DNA of 64,000 nucleotides from positions 372,001 to 436,000 of the forward strand of contig JAEXBS010000047.1 of assembly GCA_023393915.1 (NCBI GenBank), written 5' to 3'. Below, in pieces: positions 23,581 to 31,817 of this stretch. The notes under the pieces were generated by a model. That model was not told the DNA's origin, searched no databases, and saw nothing but the letters and a program-made list of their open reading frames with translations. This stretch comes from Bacteroidota bacterium (GTDB lineage Bacteria; Bacteroidota; Bacteroidia; Flavobacteriales; Weeksellaceae). Position numbers and translations under genes: made by a program. Every line of letters starts with the position of its first letter. The stretch's first letter is position 1.

Positions 23581-24132
23581 ATGGTTGATTCATCACAGGA
23601 CCGGTGGACAGCACTTGGTCCAAAAACTCGAGTACTGATTTTTTCCTCCTCCCCCCTTTTAGTTCAACTCACACTGCATACTCTCGACATTCACAACAAA
23701 CCCATTATAAGTAAAGTATTTAATGAACCGCTAAGGAGTGAAGAAAGTGATTTCATTCTGTTTGCTACCGACAATTTAAAGGAGGCAGCTGAATTTTCAC
23801 CTAATATCGTTTTACTAGGAGCTGTGCCCGAGCTCGATAGCTACAATGATCTACTAATTTCGATTAGGGCGGGAGGCATTTTACTTTACCCTAAGGAGTC
23901 CCAAGTGATCAACCAAGAGCTCAAGGAGGTCGCCCAATTTTTTAGAAAGATCCCTTACGAAGAAACTACTTGTACTAATAATAGTTTAGAAACAGATTTA
24001 GGCTCCGTTGAGCTTAATTTTGACGATTCCCTTTTAATATCCCATTTGGATGGTGTTAGAAATGTTCTACAGCATTTAGGAGTAATGGAAGAGGAGTTTT
24101 ATCAAGCTCTTTCGGAATTTGAGCTTATTTGA
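23581..24132 (+). CDS. Cytoplasmic protein of unknown function (183 aa)
   Basis: No signal peptide is present. The N-terminal half reads as a Rossmann-like alternation of strands and helices (TRVLIFSSSPLLVQL; SDFILFATDNLKEAAEFSPNIVLLGAV; AGGILLYP). The C-terminal half is acidic and helical (LDGVRNVLQHLGVMEEEFYQALSEFE). I do not recognise it, although the N-terminal part vaguely resembles the NAD-like fold of Mur ligases. It is the last gene of the NUDIX-acyltransferase-lipoprotein set, 7 nt after the lipoprotein gene. Confidence 0.65.
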   Translation: MVDSSQDRWTALGPKTRVLIFSSSPLLVQLTLHTLDIHNKPIISKVFNEPLRSEESDFILFATDNLKEAAEFSPNIVLLGAVPELDSYNDLLISIRAGGILLYPKESQVINQELKEVAQFFRKIPYEETTCTNNSLETDLGSVELNFDDSLLISHLDGVRNVLQHLGVMEEEFYQALSEFELI

Positions 24133-24279
24133 TTTAAACTAAGTAGTCAACAAGAATCCAACACTCTAGCACGCTTAGATAAGGGGAGACATTTCACACT
24201 ACTCCACTAATTTTCAAACGATTATATCAATAGGACCTAATTGTGTGGATTTTATTAAATTTACGCAAACTCGAACCCT

Positions 24280-25467
24280 ATGCGATATATCACCGAGGGC
24301 AAAACACCTCCAAAACGACATACCATTTTCAAATCACCGGAAGGAAGCTTCTATTACGAACAGCTCTTTGGCACGGAGGGCTTTCATGGCATTTCCTCTC
24401 TATTGTATCACATCCATCGGCCAACACAAATTAAAAGTATTGGTCTGCCAAAAGACGTGAGTCCAAAAATTTCAGTGGAAAAGAACGTTACTCCAAGAAG
24501 ACTGGAAGGGCAAAAAGTAACAAGTGAGGACGATTATCTCGAAAGTAGAAAAATTCTCATGCTTAATGATGATTTACAAATGGGACTTTCTAAACCTAGA
24601 AAGTCAATGGAGTATCACTATAAAAATGCACATCGAGACGAGCTCCTATATGTTCATGAAGGAAAGGGAAAACTAAAAACATTTGTTGGAGATCTTGAAT
24701 TCGAATTTGGGGATTATTTAATCATCCCTCGCGGAACCATCTACCAACTGGAACTCTATACAGAACAAAATGTATTTTTTGTTCTAGAAAGCCAATCCCC
24801 AATTTATACCCCTTCTCGTTACCGAAATGAATTTGGTCAACTCTTAGAACATTCCCCTTTCTGTGAACGTGATATTATTACTCCAGTTCTTCAGCCACCA
24901 GTAGATAAGAAAGGTGAATTTCTAATTAAAGTTAAAAAGCAAGAGCAAATTTGGGACTTTATTTATGCAACTCACCCTTTTGATGTTGTAGGATGGGACG
25001 GTTATTTCTACCCCTTCAAATTCAACATTAAAAACTTTGAACCCATCACTGGAAGAATCCATCAACCGCCACCGGTGCACCAAAATTTCCAAGCACACAA
25101 TTTTGTTGTTTGTTCGTTTGTTGCCCGAATGTATGACTATCATCCAGAGGCCATTCCTGCTCCTTACAATCATTCCAATATTGATTCTGACGAAGTCCTC
25201 TTTTATACGGAAGGCGATTTTATGAGTCGAAATCACATCAATCTCATGGACTTTACACTGCATCCTGGCGGAATTGTGCACGGTCCACATCCCGGAGCAA
25301 TGGAAAGAAGTATTGGAAAAAAATTCACAGAGGAATACGCTGTTATGGTAGATCCCTTCCGTCCCTTAAAACTAACCGATGAAGCTTTGAAAATCGAAGA
25401 TCCTACTTACCTAACTTCTTGGCTTGAATCAAATGATCAAGGGCTAGAAGACCGGCTGATGGAATAG
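24280..25467 (+). CDS. hmgA: Homogentisate 1,2-dioxygenase
   Basis: This 395-residue enzyme opens the homogentisate ring to maleylacetoacetate. The family N-terminus (GKTPPKRHT, LFGTEGFHGISSLLYHIHRP) and the iron centre are present: HEGKGKLKT, IPRGTIYQLE and the C-terminal HQPPPVHQ, SDEVLFYTEG, FTLHPGGIVHGPHPG. The bacterial enzyme is usually of about this length or longer. It opens a cluster of aromatic amino-acid catabolism genes on the plus strand. A TAAATTTA (one mismatch to the -7 box) lies about 25 nt before the start. Confidence 0.95.
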   Translation: MRYITEGKTPPKRHTIFKSPEGSFYYEQLFGTEGFHGISSLLYHIHRPTQIKSIGLPKDVSPKISVEKNVTPRRLEGQKVTSEDDYLESRKILMLNDDLQMGLSKPRKSMEYHYKNAHRDELLYVHEGKGKLKTFVGDLEFEFGDYLIIPRGTIYQLELYTEQNVFFVLESQSPIYTPSRYRNEFGQLLEHSPFCERDIITPVLQPPVDKKGEFLIKVKKQEQIWDFIYATHPFDVVGWDGYFYPFKFNIKNFEPITGRIHQPPPVHQNFQAHNFVVCSFVARMYDYHPEAIPAPYNHSNIDSDEVLFYTEGDFMSRNHINLMDFTLHPGGIVHGPHPGAMERSIGKKFTEEYAVMVDPFRPLKLTDEALKIEDPTYLTSWLESNDQGLEDRLME

Positions 25468-25542
25468 GAAAATAGTGCCTTCTTGCTTCCCCTTTCCTCT
25501 TCTATAAGACCTGAAATTCAGAGGGGTTTGACATTTATCATC

Positions 25543-25573
25543 TTTGAATTTTTGAGCAAATCCTCTATCTTTG
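25543..25573 (+). promoter_or_regulatory. Promoter of the CoA-transferase gene (TTTG, 19-nt spacer, TATCTTTG)
   Basis: Full -33 and -7 elements with ideal 19-nt spacing lie 43 nt before the ATG at 25616. Confidence 0.8.
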
Positions 25574-25615
25574 AGAGAGTAAAAAATAAAAGCGTAATAC
25601 CTTAAACCCAATACA

Positions 25616-26896
25616 ATGCTTAACTACGTGAGTGCTGCCCAAGCAGCAATGGTTATTAAAAGTGGACATAGAGTTTTTTCGCACGGTAGTGCCTGCACAC
25701 CCAACATAATACTTGATGCCATTGCCCAAAGAGCTTCCGAACTTCGAGAAGTAGAGTTTGTCTCTATCACTCAACAGGGAAACATGGAAGTGGCAAAAGA
25801 AGAGTACAAGGACAGTTTCTACATCAACTCTCTTTTTACTTCTACGCCGGTTCGTAATGCAGTCAATTCGGAACATGGGGATTATGTTCCTGTATTCTTA
25901 AGTGAAATTCCAATTCTCTTTAGGGAGGGCTATCTTCCGATCGATGTTGCCATAATTACGGTATCGCCTCCAGACCAACACGGCTACTGTACTTTAGGAA
26001 CTTCCGTGGATGTAGCACGTAGCGCCGTTGATAGTGCTAAAACCCTAATTGCTGTTGTAAACCCTCGAATGCCAAGGACCCATGGAGACGGTAACGTACA
26101 CTATAGTAAAATTGATATAGCGGTTTGGAATGAAGAAGAACTCTTAACTGTGGATTATGGAGCGAAAGTAGGACAAGAAGAATTACTCATAGGTCAGAAT
26201 GTAGCTGAACTCATTGAAGACCGCTCTACCTTACAGATGGGAATCGGTACCATTCCTGATGCCGTTCTAAAGAATTTAAATAACCACAAAGACCTGGGAA
26301 TCCATACGGAAATGCTAAGTGATGGGGTCATTGACCTTATACTTAACGACGTGGTTAATAATAAATATAAAGGAACCCATTCGAATCAAACGATAACAAG
26401 TTTTTGTTTTGGAACACGTCGACTTTATGATTTTGTGGACGATAATCCATCCATTAAATTCTTAGACGTTAAGCATGTGAATTATCCGATCAACATTATG
26501 AAGAACCATAAAATGACGGCCATTAATTCAGCTATTGAAGTCGATTTAACTGGACAGGTTTGCTCCGATTCCATTGGAAGCTATCAGTTCAGTGGAATTG
26601 GAGGACAGATGGACTTCATGAGAGGAGCAGCGCTAAGTGAGGGAGGTAAACCTATCATTGCGATTTCTTCACGAACCAAAAAAGGAATCCCTAGAATTGT
26701 ACCTTTCCTTAAACAAGGAGCTGGTGTGGTAACCACCAGAGGTCACATGCATTGGGTAGTTACTGAGTATGGAAAAGTTAACCTTTACGGTAAGAACCTA
26801 AGGCAAAGAGCGGAATTACTCATTTCCATTGCTCACCCAGACGATCGAGAATCTCTAGAGAGAGCAGCTTTTGAGCGCTTTAAAGCTGAACGATAA
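25616..26896 (+). CDS. Acetyl-CoA hydrolase / CoA-transferase family protein
   Basis: The 426-residue protein belongs to the Cat1/4-hydroxybutyrate CoA-transferase family. Markers are SHGSACTPNIILDAIA near the start, VSPPDQHGYCTLGTSVD, LQMGIGTIPDAVL, GIHTEMLSDGVIDL and SGIGGQMDFMRGA. The reaction is transfer of CoA between acetate or another acid and an acyl-CoA; the acceptor is unknown. It lies inside the homogentisate cluster but has its own strong promoter and terminator. A role in activating the acetoacetate released by that pathway is a possibility only. Confidence 0.88.
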   Translation: MLNYVSAAQAAMVIKSGHRVFSHGSACTPNIILDAIAQRASELREVEFVSITQQGNMEVAKEEYKDSFYINSLFTSTPVRNAVNSEHGDYVPVFLSEIPILFREGYLPIDVAIITVSPPDQHGYCTLGTSVDVARSAVDSAKTLIAVVNPRMPRTHGDGNVHYSKIDIAVWNEEELLTVDYGAKVGQEELLIGQNVAELIEDRSTLQMGIGTIPDAVLKNLNNHKDLGIHTEMLSDGVIDLILNDVVNNKYKGTHSNQTITSFCFGTRRLYDFVDDNPSIKFLDVKHVNYPINIMKNHKMTAINSAIEVDLTGQVCSDSIGSYQFSGIGGQMDFMRGAALSEGGKPIIAISSRTKKGIPRIVPFLKQGAGVVTTRGHMHWVVTEYGKVNLYGKNLRQRAELLISIAHPDDRESLERAAFERFKAER

Positions 26897-26903
26897 TTAC
26901 ACT

Positions 26904-26942
26904 AATCTCTGCGACTCTTTTTAGTGCAGGGATTTTTTTTCC
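26904..26942 (+). terminator. Terminator of the CoA-transferase gene
   Basis: AATCTCTGC and GCAGGGATT arms (one G-U pair) are followed by eight or more T. Confidence 0.8.
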
Positions 26943-27070
26943 TGTTGGTCTTAAAGATACCTTAGGCACATTTTGCGCTTTTCAATAGTTAAAATCTGTT
27001 GATTTACAATTGTTTATATTTCTCCAAGAATTATTTATATTAGGGGAAATTTAAAAACCTATCCAATTTT

Positions 27071-28201
27071 ATGTCAACTTTAACTTTTGCAGAGAAAATA
27101 GCACAAGCACAAAACTTCCTACCAATTAACGGGACAGACTACATTGAATTTTATGTAGGCAACGCGAAGCAAGCAGCCCATTTTTATAAAACCGCTTTCG
27201 GATTTCAAAGCGTTGCATATGCTGGTCCAGAAACCGGTGTTCGGGATAGAGCTAGTTATGTATTGCAACAAGGTAAAATTCGTCTGGTCTTAACCACTGG
27301 ATTAAAATCCGATTCACCCATCAACGAACATGTAAAAAAACATGGTGACGGAGTGAAAATTCTTGCTTTATGGGTGGACGATGCTTACAGCGCGTTTGAA
27401 GAAACAACCAAAAGAGGAGCCAAACCTTACTTAGAACCGCAAACCCTTACGGACGATCATGGAGAAGTCAAAATGAGTGGTATTTACACCTACGGTGAAA
27501 CGGTACACATGTTTATTGAAAGAAAAAACTACTCGGGTGCTTTTATGCCTGGATATGAAAAGTGGGATTCTTCTTACGCTCCTGAAGAAGTGGGATTACT
27601 TTACGTTGACCACTGTGTTGGGAATGTGGGATGGGACCGTATGATTCCTGTAGTTAAATGGTACGAAGAGGTGATGGGATTTGTTAACATTTTAAGCTTT
27701 GATGATAAGCAGATCAACACAGAATATTCAGCACTTATGTCAAAAGTAATGAGTAATGGGAATGGCTATGCAAAGTTTCCAATTAACGAACCAGCAGAAG
27801 GAAAAAAGAAATCCCAAGTTGAAGAATATTTGGAATTCTATGAAGAAGAAGGTGTACAGCACATTGCCGTAGCTACAAAAAATATCATTCATACAGTCAC
27901 AGAACTAAAAAAACGAGGAGTTGAATTCTTATCCCCACCACCAGAAGCTTACTACGAAATGGTTCCAACCCGAGTTGGAGAAATTGAAGAAGATCTAAAG
28001 AAACTCCAGGAACTAGGTATTCTTATCGATCACGACGAAGAGGGATATCTACTTCAAATATTCACTAAACCAGTAGAAGACCGTCCTACACTTTTCTTTG
28101 AAATCATTGAAAGACACGGAGCTCAAAGTTTTGGCGCCGGAAACTTTAAAGCACTCTTCGAGGCGCTCGAAAGAGAGCAAGAGAAAAGAGGGAACCTATA
28201 A
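27071..28201 (+). CDS. hppD: 4-hydroxyphenylpyruvate dioxygenase
   Basis: This 376-residue non-haem iron enzyme converts 4-hydroxyphenylpyruvate to homogentisate. Two vicinal-oxygen-chelate domains are seen. The catalytic C-terminal one has the iron ligands in VDHCVGNVG, QHIAVATKNI and LFFEIIER. The C-terminal helix region RHGAQSFGAGNFKALFEALEREQ gates the active site, as in known enzymes. Length fits the family. It feeds hmgA upstream and fahA downstream. The 174-bp gap before it contains the previous terminator and AT-rich DNA; no perfect -7 box is seen. Confidence 0.97.
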   Translation: MSTLTFAEKIAQAQNFLPINGTDYIEFYVGNAKQAAHFYKTAFGFQSVAYAGPETGVRDRASYVLQQGKIRLVLTTGLKSDSPINEHVKKHGDGVKILALWVDDAYSAFEETTKRGAKPYLEPQTLTDDHGEVKMSGIYTYGETVHMFIERKNYSGAFMPGYEKWDSSYAPEEVGLLYVDHCVGNVGWDRMIPVVKWYEEVMGFVNILSFDDKQINTEYSALMSKVMSNGNGYAKFPINEPAEGKKKSQVEEYLEFYEEEGVQHIAVATKNIIHTVTELKKRGVEFLSPPPEAYYEMVPTRVGEIEEDLKKLQELGILIDHDEEGYLLQIFTKPVEDRPTLFFEIIERHGAQSFGAGNFKALFEALEREQEKRGNL

Positions 28202-28236
28202 AAGTCGTTTTGGATTAATATTTGCAAAGTAGTTGA

Positions 28237-28713
28237 ATGAAAACCAATATTAAGATGAATAAATTATTTACACTACTTTTTAGCGTTTGGGCCGTTACTA
28301 CTCTATCAGCTCAATACCAGCAAATTGATTACAAACTCGCTGAATTAGAAGAGAAAAAAGGAATACAAGAAAATCTCAAAAAATTAAATCTTGAGGACAA
28401 AACATTTGTACTCATTAAGGAATTTGACGATCATACGGAAAGACAGTTTATAAAAATTCAAGGGGAAAAATCAACCTTTATTGAAGTTTTTGATGACAAG
28501 ACCACTGGTGAATCTTCATCCAATGTATTTTCAGGAGATTTCATTAAAACCGAAGGGGGATATCTATCCTTCCGGTTTAATGAACTTGAATCCCAACCCC
28601 TACCTCTTCCATTAGTGAAGAGTCTTTTAGCCACAAGGCACAAAAAAATCCTCTATCTCAAAGACATTAATACCGGTGAACGTTGGATAGAACTAAGTGC
28701 CATTGAAAATTAA
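28237..28713 (+). CDS. Secreted protein of unknown function within the homogentisate cluster
   Basis: The protein has 158 residues with a signal peptide (MNKLFTLLFSVWAVTTLSAQ, starting at residue 7, 28255, which is an alternative start). The mature part is acidic and lysine-rich with short strands, e.g. TFVLIKEFDDHTERQFIKIQG and STFIEVFDDKT. No domain is recognised. It follows hppD by 35 nt and is closed by a strong terminator. Its position may be incidental; nothing links it to tyrosine degradation directly. Confidence 0.7.
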   Translation: MKTNIKMNKLFTLLFSVWAVTTLSAQYQQIDYKLAELEEKKGIQENLKKLNLEDKTFVLIKEFDDHTERQFIKIQGEKSTFIEVFDDKTTGESSSNVFSGDFIKTEGGYLSFRFNELESQPLPLPLVKSLLATRHKKILYLKDINTGERWIELSAIEN

Positions 28714-28732
28714 AAAGCAACAAGTTTTGCCC

Positions 28733-28766
28733 AAAGTCCGAAGCCTAAGGTTTCGGACTTTTTTAT
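28733..28766 (+). terminator. Terminator after the 28237 gene
   Basis: AAAGTCCGAA and TTTCGGACTTT arms are followed by TTTTATT, 20 nt after the stop. Confidence 0.85.
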
Positions 28767-28791
28767 TATCTTTAAATACTAAAATATATTT

Positions 28792-30042
28792 ATGAAATCC
28801 TTTGTAAACTACTCTGAAAACTCAGATTTTTCCATCCATAATATTCCCTTTGGTGTGGCTGTATTTGAAAACGAATACATTGCATGCGCCACTAGAATTG
28901 GAGACATTGTTATTGATTTAGCGACCCTCTACGATTTTGGATATTTCAATGATATTGACGGATTACAAGACAACGTCTTTGAGGCTTACACACTTAATGA
29001 ACTCATTGAATTAGGCAAACCTGTTACCCGTGCTATTCGAACGAAAATACAGTCTCTTTTGCAAGAAGGCTCTTCTCTTTCGGGTGATGAAAAATCCATT
29101 GAAGAATGTTTCTATGATCTTGATAAAATCAAAATGCTAATGCCAGTGCATGTTCCTAACTACACTGATTTTTATTCTAGTATTGAGCATGCAACCAACG
29201 TAGGAAAACTATTCCGTGATCCTGAAAATGCGTTATTGCCCAATTGGAAGCATTTGCCGGTAGGATACCACGGAAGAGCCTCTTCCATTGTAGTTTCTGG
29301 AACAGAAATCATTCGTCCGAAAGGGCAAATGAAAGCTAAGGACGCAAGCGCTCCACATTTTGGAGCTAGTGAAAAGCTAGACTTTGAGTTAGAAATTGGT
29401 TTCATTCTTAATCAGCACACAGAAATGGGAGATTCTATTAGTGTAGATGAGGCAGAAGAAGCTATATTTGGTTTGGTACTTTTCAACGATTGGTCTGCCC
29501 GAGACATTCAAGCGTGGGAATACGTTCCTTTAGGACCATTTAATGGCAAAAATTTCGCGAGTTCCATTTCTCCGTGGGTAGTTACCCTCGAGGCCTTAGA
29601 ACCCTTTCGATGTGCAGGTCCCTTGCAAGACCCGGCGGTTCTTGACTACTTAAAATTCTCTGGAGACAAAAACTTTGATATTCAATTAGAAGTTTCACTT
29701 CAACCTCAAAAGGGCACAAACAAAGTGATTTCTAAAACTAATTTTTCCTACATGTATTGGAATATGGCTCAGCAACTCGCCCACCATACTGTTGGTGGAT
29801 GTAATATTGAAGTTGGAGACCTGTATGCTTCTGGCACGATTTCAGGACCGACAGATGACTCTTTTGGTTCTATGCTGGAGCTAAGTTGGAACGGACAAAA
29901 TCCGTTGGTTTTAAATGACGGTCAAAAACGATCTTTTATAGAAGACTTTGATACAGTAACTTTGAAAGGTTGGGCTGAAAAAGAGGGAATTAGAGTAGGC
30001 TTTGGTGAAGTGGTTGGCACTGTATTACCCGCAAAATCTTAA
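28792..30042 (+). CDS. fahA: Fumarylacetoacetase
   Basis: This 416-residue enzyme cleaves fumarylacetoacetate to fumarate and acetoacetate, the final step of tyrosine breakdown. The N-terminal SH3-like domain (SDFSIHNIPFGVAVFENE) is followed by the catalytic FAA hydrolase domain. Visible there are YTDFYSSIEHATNVG, PVGYHGRASSIVVSG, LDFELEIGF with the metal-binding acids, LFNDWSARDIQAWEY and LYASGTISGP. Length is normal. The following flavin reductase gene starts 17 nt later, so the two are co-transcribed. No maleylacetoacetate isomerase gene lies in the window. Confidence 0.97.
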   Translation: MKSFVNYSENSDFSIHNIPFGVAVFENEYIACATRIGDIVIDLATLYDFGYFNDIDGLQDNVFEAYTLNELIELGKPVTRAIRTKIQSLLQEGSSLSGDEKSIEECFYDLDKIKMLMPVHVPNYTDFYSSIEHATNVGKLFRDPENALLPNWKHLPVGYHGRASSIVVSGTEIIRPKGQMKAKDASAPHFGASEKLDFELEIGFILNQHTEMGDSISVDEAEEAIFGLVLFNDWSARDIQAWEYVPLGPFNGKNFASSISPWVVTLEALEPFRCAGPLQDPAVLDYLKFSGDKNFDIQLEVSLQPQKGTNKVISKTNFSYMYWNMAQQLAHHTVGGCNIEVGDLYASGTISGPTDDSFGSMLELSWNGQNPLVLNDGQKRSFIEDFDTVTLKGWAEKEGIRVGFGEVVGTVLPAKS

Positions 30043-30059
30043 TCATTCAAAATAGAATT

Positions 30060-30884
30060 GTGAAGACACTTTCCCCAGCATCTATATCAACTCAAGTCCT
30101 GCAAACGTTAATGCAGACGGCCGTAGCGCCTCGACCTATCGCACTTGCCTCAACTGTAAACAAAAAGGGGGAGATCAATCTCTCGCCCTTTAGTTTCTTC
30201 AACATGGTATCCACTAATCCTCCAATTTTAGTCTTCTCTGCATCGAGAAGAGTTCGGGATCAGTCCAACAAACATACCTTACATAATATTGAACAAACCA
30301 AACAGGTGGTAATTGGCATCGTTAATTATGCCATGGTTCAACAAGTAAGTCTTAGCTCTACAGAATACCCTGCTCACATTAATGAATTTGAAAAAGCAGG
30401 ATTAACCATGGGAAAAAGCGAGAAGGTTGCTCCCCCTTTAATCCTGGAATCGCCTGTTAATTTTGAATGTGAAGTGAAAAGCATCCAATCCTTTGGAGAA
30501 AAAGGCGGCGCAGGAAACCTGATAATTTGTGAGGTTGTAAACATGCATCTTCAGGAAGAATATTTAAACGCAGAGGGCATGTTAGATCAAAAAAAACTTG
30601 ATTTAGTAGCACGGCTTGGTGGCGCCTATTATTCCCGAAATAATGACGCAAACCTATTCGAAGTTCCTAAACCTTTAAGTACACTAGGTATCGGAATAGA
30701 TGCGCTTCCAATGGAAATTAGGCAAAGTGAAATTCTAAGTGGAAACGATTTAGGCTTACTCGCAAATATTGAAAATCTACAAGGCCAACTCTTCTCTGGG
30801 GACCCTTCAGATCATAGCCAAGCAAAAAATTTAATTTCGCAGGGAAAAGTAAAAGAAGCTTGGGAAATTCTTACAAGAAACTAA
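30060..30884 (+). CDS. Flavin reductase-like FMN-binding protein
   Basis: The 274-residue protein starts at a GTG (MKTLSPASISTQVLQTLMQT). It has the flavin reductase split-barrel motif PRPIALASTVNKKGEINLSPFSFFNMVSTNPP. This family supplies reduced flavin or is an oxidoreductase of unknown substrate. GTG is used because the family N-terminus begins there and no ATG lies nearby. It is 17 nt after fahA and ends before a bidirectional terminator. It could support an oxygenase step elsewhere in aromatic degradation, but this is not shown. Confidence 0.87.
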   Translation: MKTLSPASISTQVLQTLMQTAVAPRPIALASTVNKKGEINLSPFSFFNMVSTNPPILVFSASRRVRDQSNKHTLHNIEQTKQVVIGIVNYAMVQQVSLSSTEYPAHINEFEKAGLTMGKSEKVAPPLILESPVNFECEVKSIQSFGEKGGAGNLIICEVVNMHLQEEYLNAEGMLDQKKLDLVARLGGAYYSRNNDANLFEVPKPLSTLGIGIDALPMEIRQSEILSGNDLGLLANIENLQGQLFSGDPSDHSQAKNLISQGKVKEAWEILTRN

Positions 30885-30890
30885 AAAAAG

Positions 30891-30920
30891 TAAAGTCCGA
30901 TTGAAATCGGACTTTCTTAT
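30891..30920. terminator. Bidirectional terminator between the flavin reductase and TerC genes
   Basis: AAAGTCCGAT and ATCGGACTTT arms (10 bp) with a 4-nt loop are flanked by A and T runs. Confidence 0.85.
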
Positions 30921-30924
30921 ATAT

Positions 30925-31767
30925 TTAATTCTCAGACTCTTGGTTCTGATCTCGATCGATCGAGTAATCCTTATTTAGTTCAGGGTTCATCTGAAGAACT
31001 TGCTTCTCTTTGGTTCGAAAACGAATATTAAGTAGCTCTACAATTAAACTGAATGCCAGGCAGGAATAGATGATGTTTTTACTTACATGTTGATGAATTC
31101 CCTCTGCTACAAGCATTACACCAATAACAACTAAGAAAGCTAGTGCAAGCATTTGTAAGCTAGGATGGCGATTAATGATTTTCGATATGGGTCCTGCAAA
31201 AGCCATCATAATTCCAATGGAGATCACAACCGCAATAATCATGAGAGTAACGTTATCCACAAGTCCGATCGCCGTTAGGATAGAATCTAATGAAAAGACC
31301 ATATCCACGAGTACAATTTGTAAAATAACCCACATCAAAACGTTACTCGCATTGCCTTTGCTATCAGCGGATTGATGGTGGGTAAACTGCATTTTTGAAT
31401 GGATTTCAAAAGTACTTTTCCCAATTAAGAAAATCCCTCCTGCAAGAAGTATTATATCTTTCCAACTAAGTAGTAACGGGCCTCCGGTCTGTGGATCCTC
31501 GAAAAGATCTAGAGTTAGCACCGGCTCATTTAATGAAATAATCCAATTAATCATTAATAAGAGGATCACTCGAAAAATCATAGCCAAAGCCAAACCTAAA
31601 TTTCTCGCGAAACGCTGTTTCTCTTTTTTGAGCTTATCGGAGATAATCGATATAAAAATAATATTATCAACACCTAAAACAATCTCTAAAAAAGTAAGTG
31701 TTAACAAGGAAACCCAAATCTGGGGATCTGAAAAATTAGGCCAATCAAGTCCAGTAAATAAATCCAT
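30925..31767 (-). CDS. TerC-family integral membrane protein
   Basis: The 280-residue protein has about seven transmembrane helices. TerC hallmarks are seen: LTFLEIVLGVDNIIFISIISDKL and VDMVFSLDSILTAIGLV, whose Asp/Asn residues bind metal. The family is linked to tellurite resistance and, in later work, to manganese export/metal loading of secreted proteins. Which of these applies here cannot be read from sequence. It is a single-gene unit with its own promoter and shares a terminator with its convergent neighbour. Confidence 0.9.
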   Translation of the reverse strand: MDLFTGLDWPNFSDPQIWVSLLTLTFLEIVLGVDNIIFISIISDKLKKEKQRFARNLGLALAMIFRVILLLMINWIISLNEPVLTLDLFEDPQTGGPLLLSWKDIILLAGGIFLIGKSTFEIHSKMQFTHHQSADSKGNASNVLMWVILQIVLVDMVFSLDSILTAIGLVDNVTLMIIAVVISIGIMMAFAGPISKIINRHPSLQMLALAFLVVIGVMLVAEGIHQHVSKNIIYSCLAFSLIVELLNIRFRTKEKQVLQMNPELNKDYSIDRDQNQESEN

Positions 31768-31786
31768 CTTTAATTTAATTATTGCA

Positions 31787-31794
31787 CAAATATA
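31787..31794 (-). promoter_or_regulatory. -7 box of the TerC gene
   Basis: The minus strand reads TATATTTG, a full match, 19 nt before the start. Confidence 0.6.
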
Positions 31795-31817
31795 ATTGAA
31801 ATGAGTGCATTTTTTCT

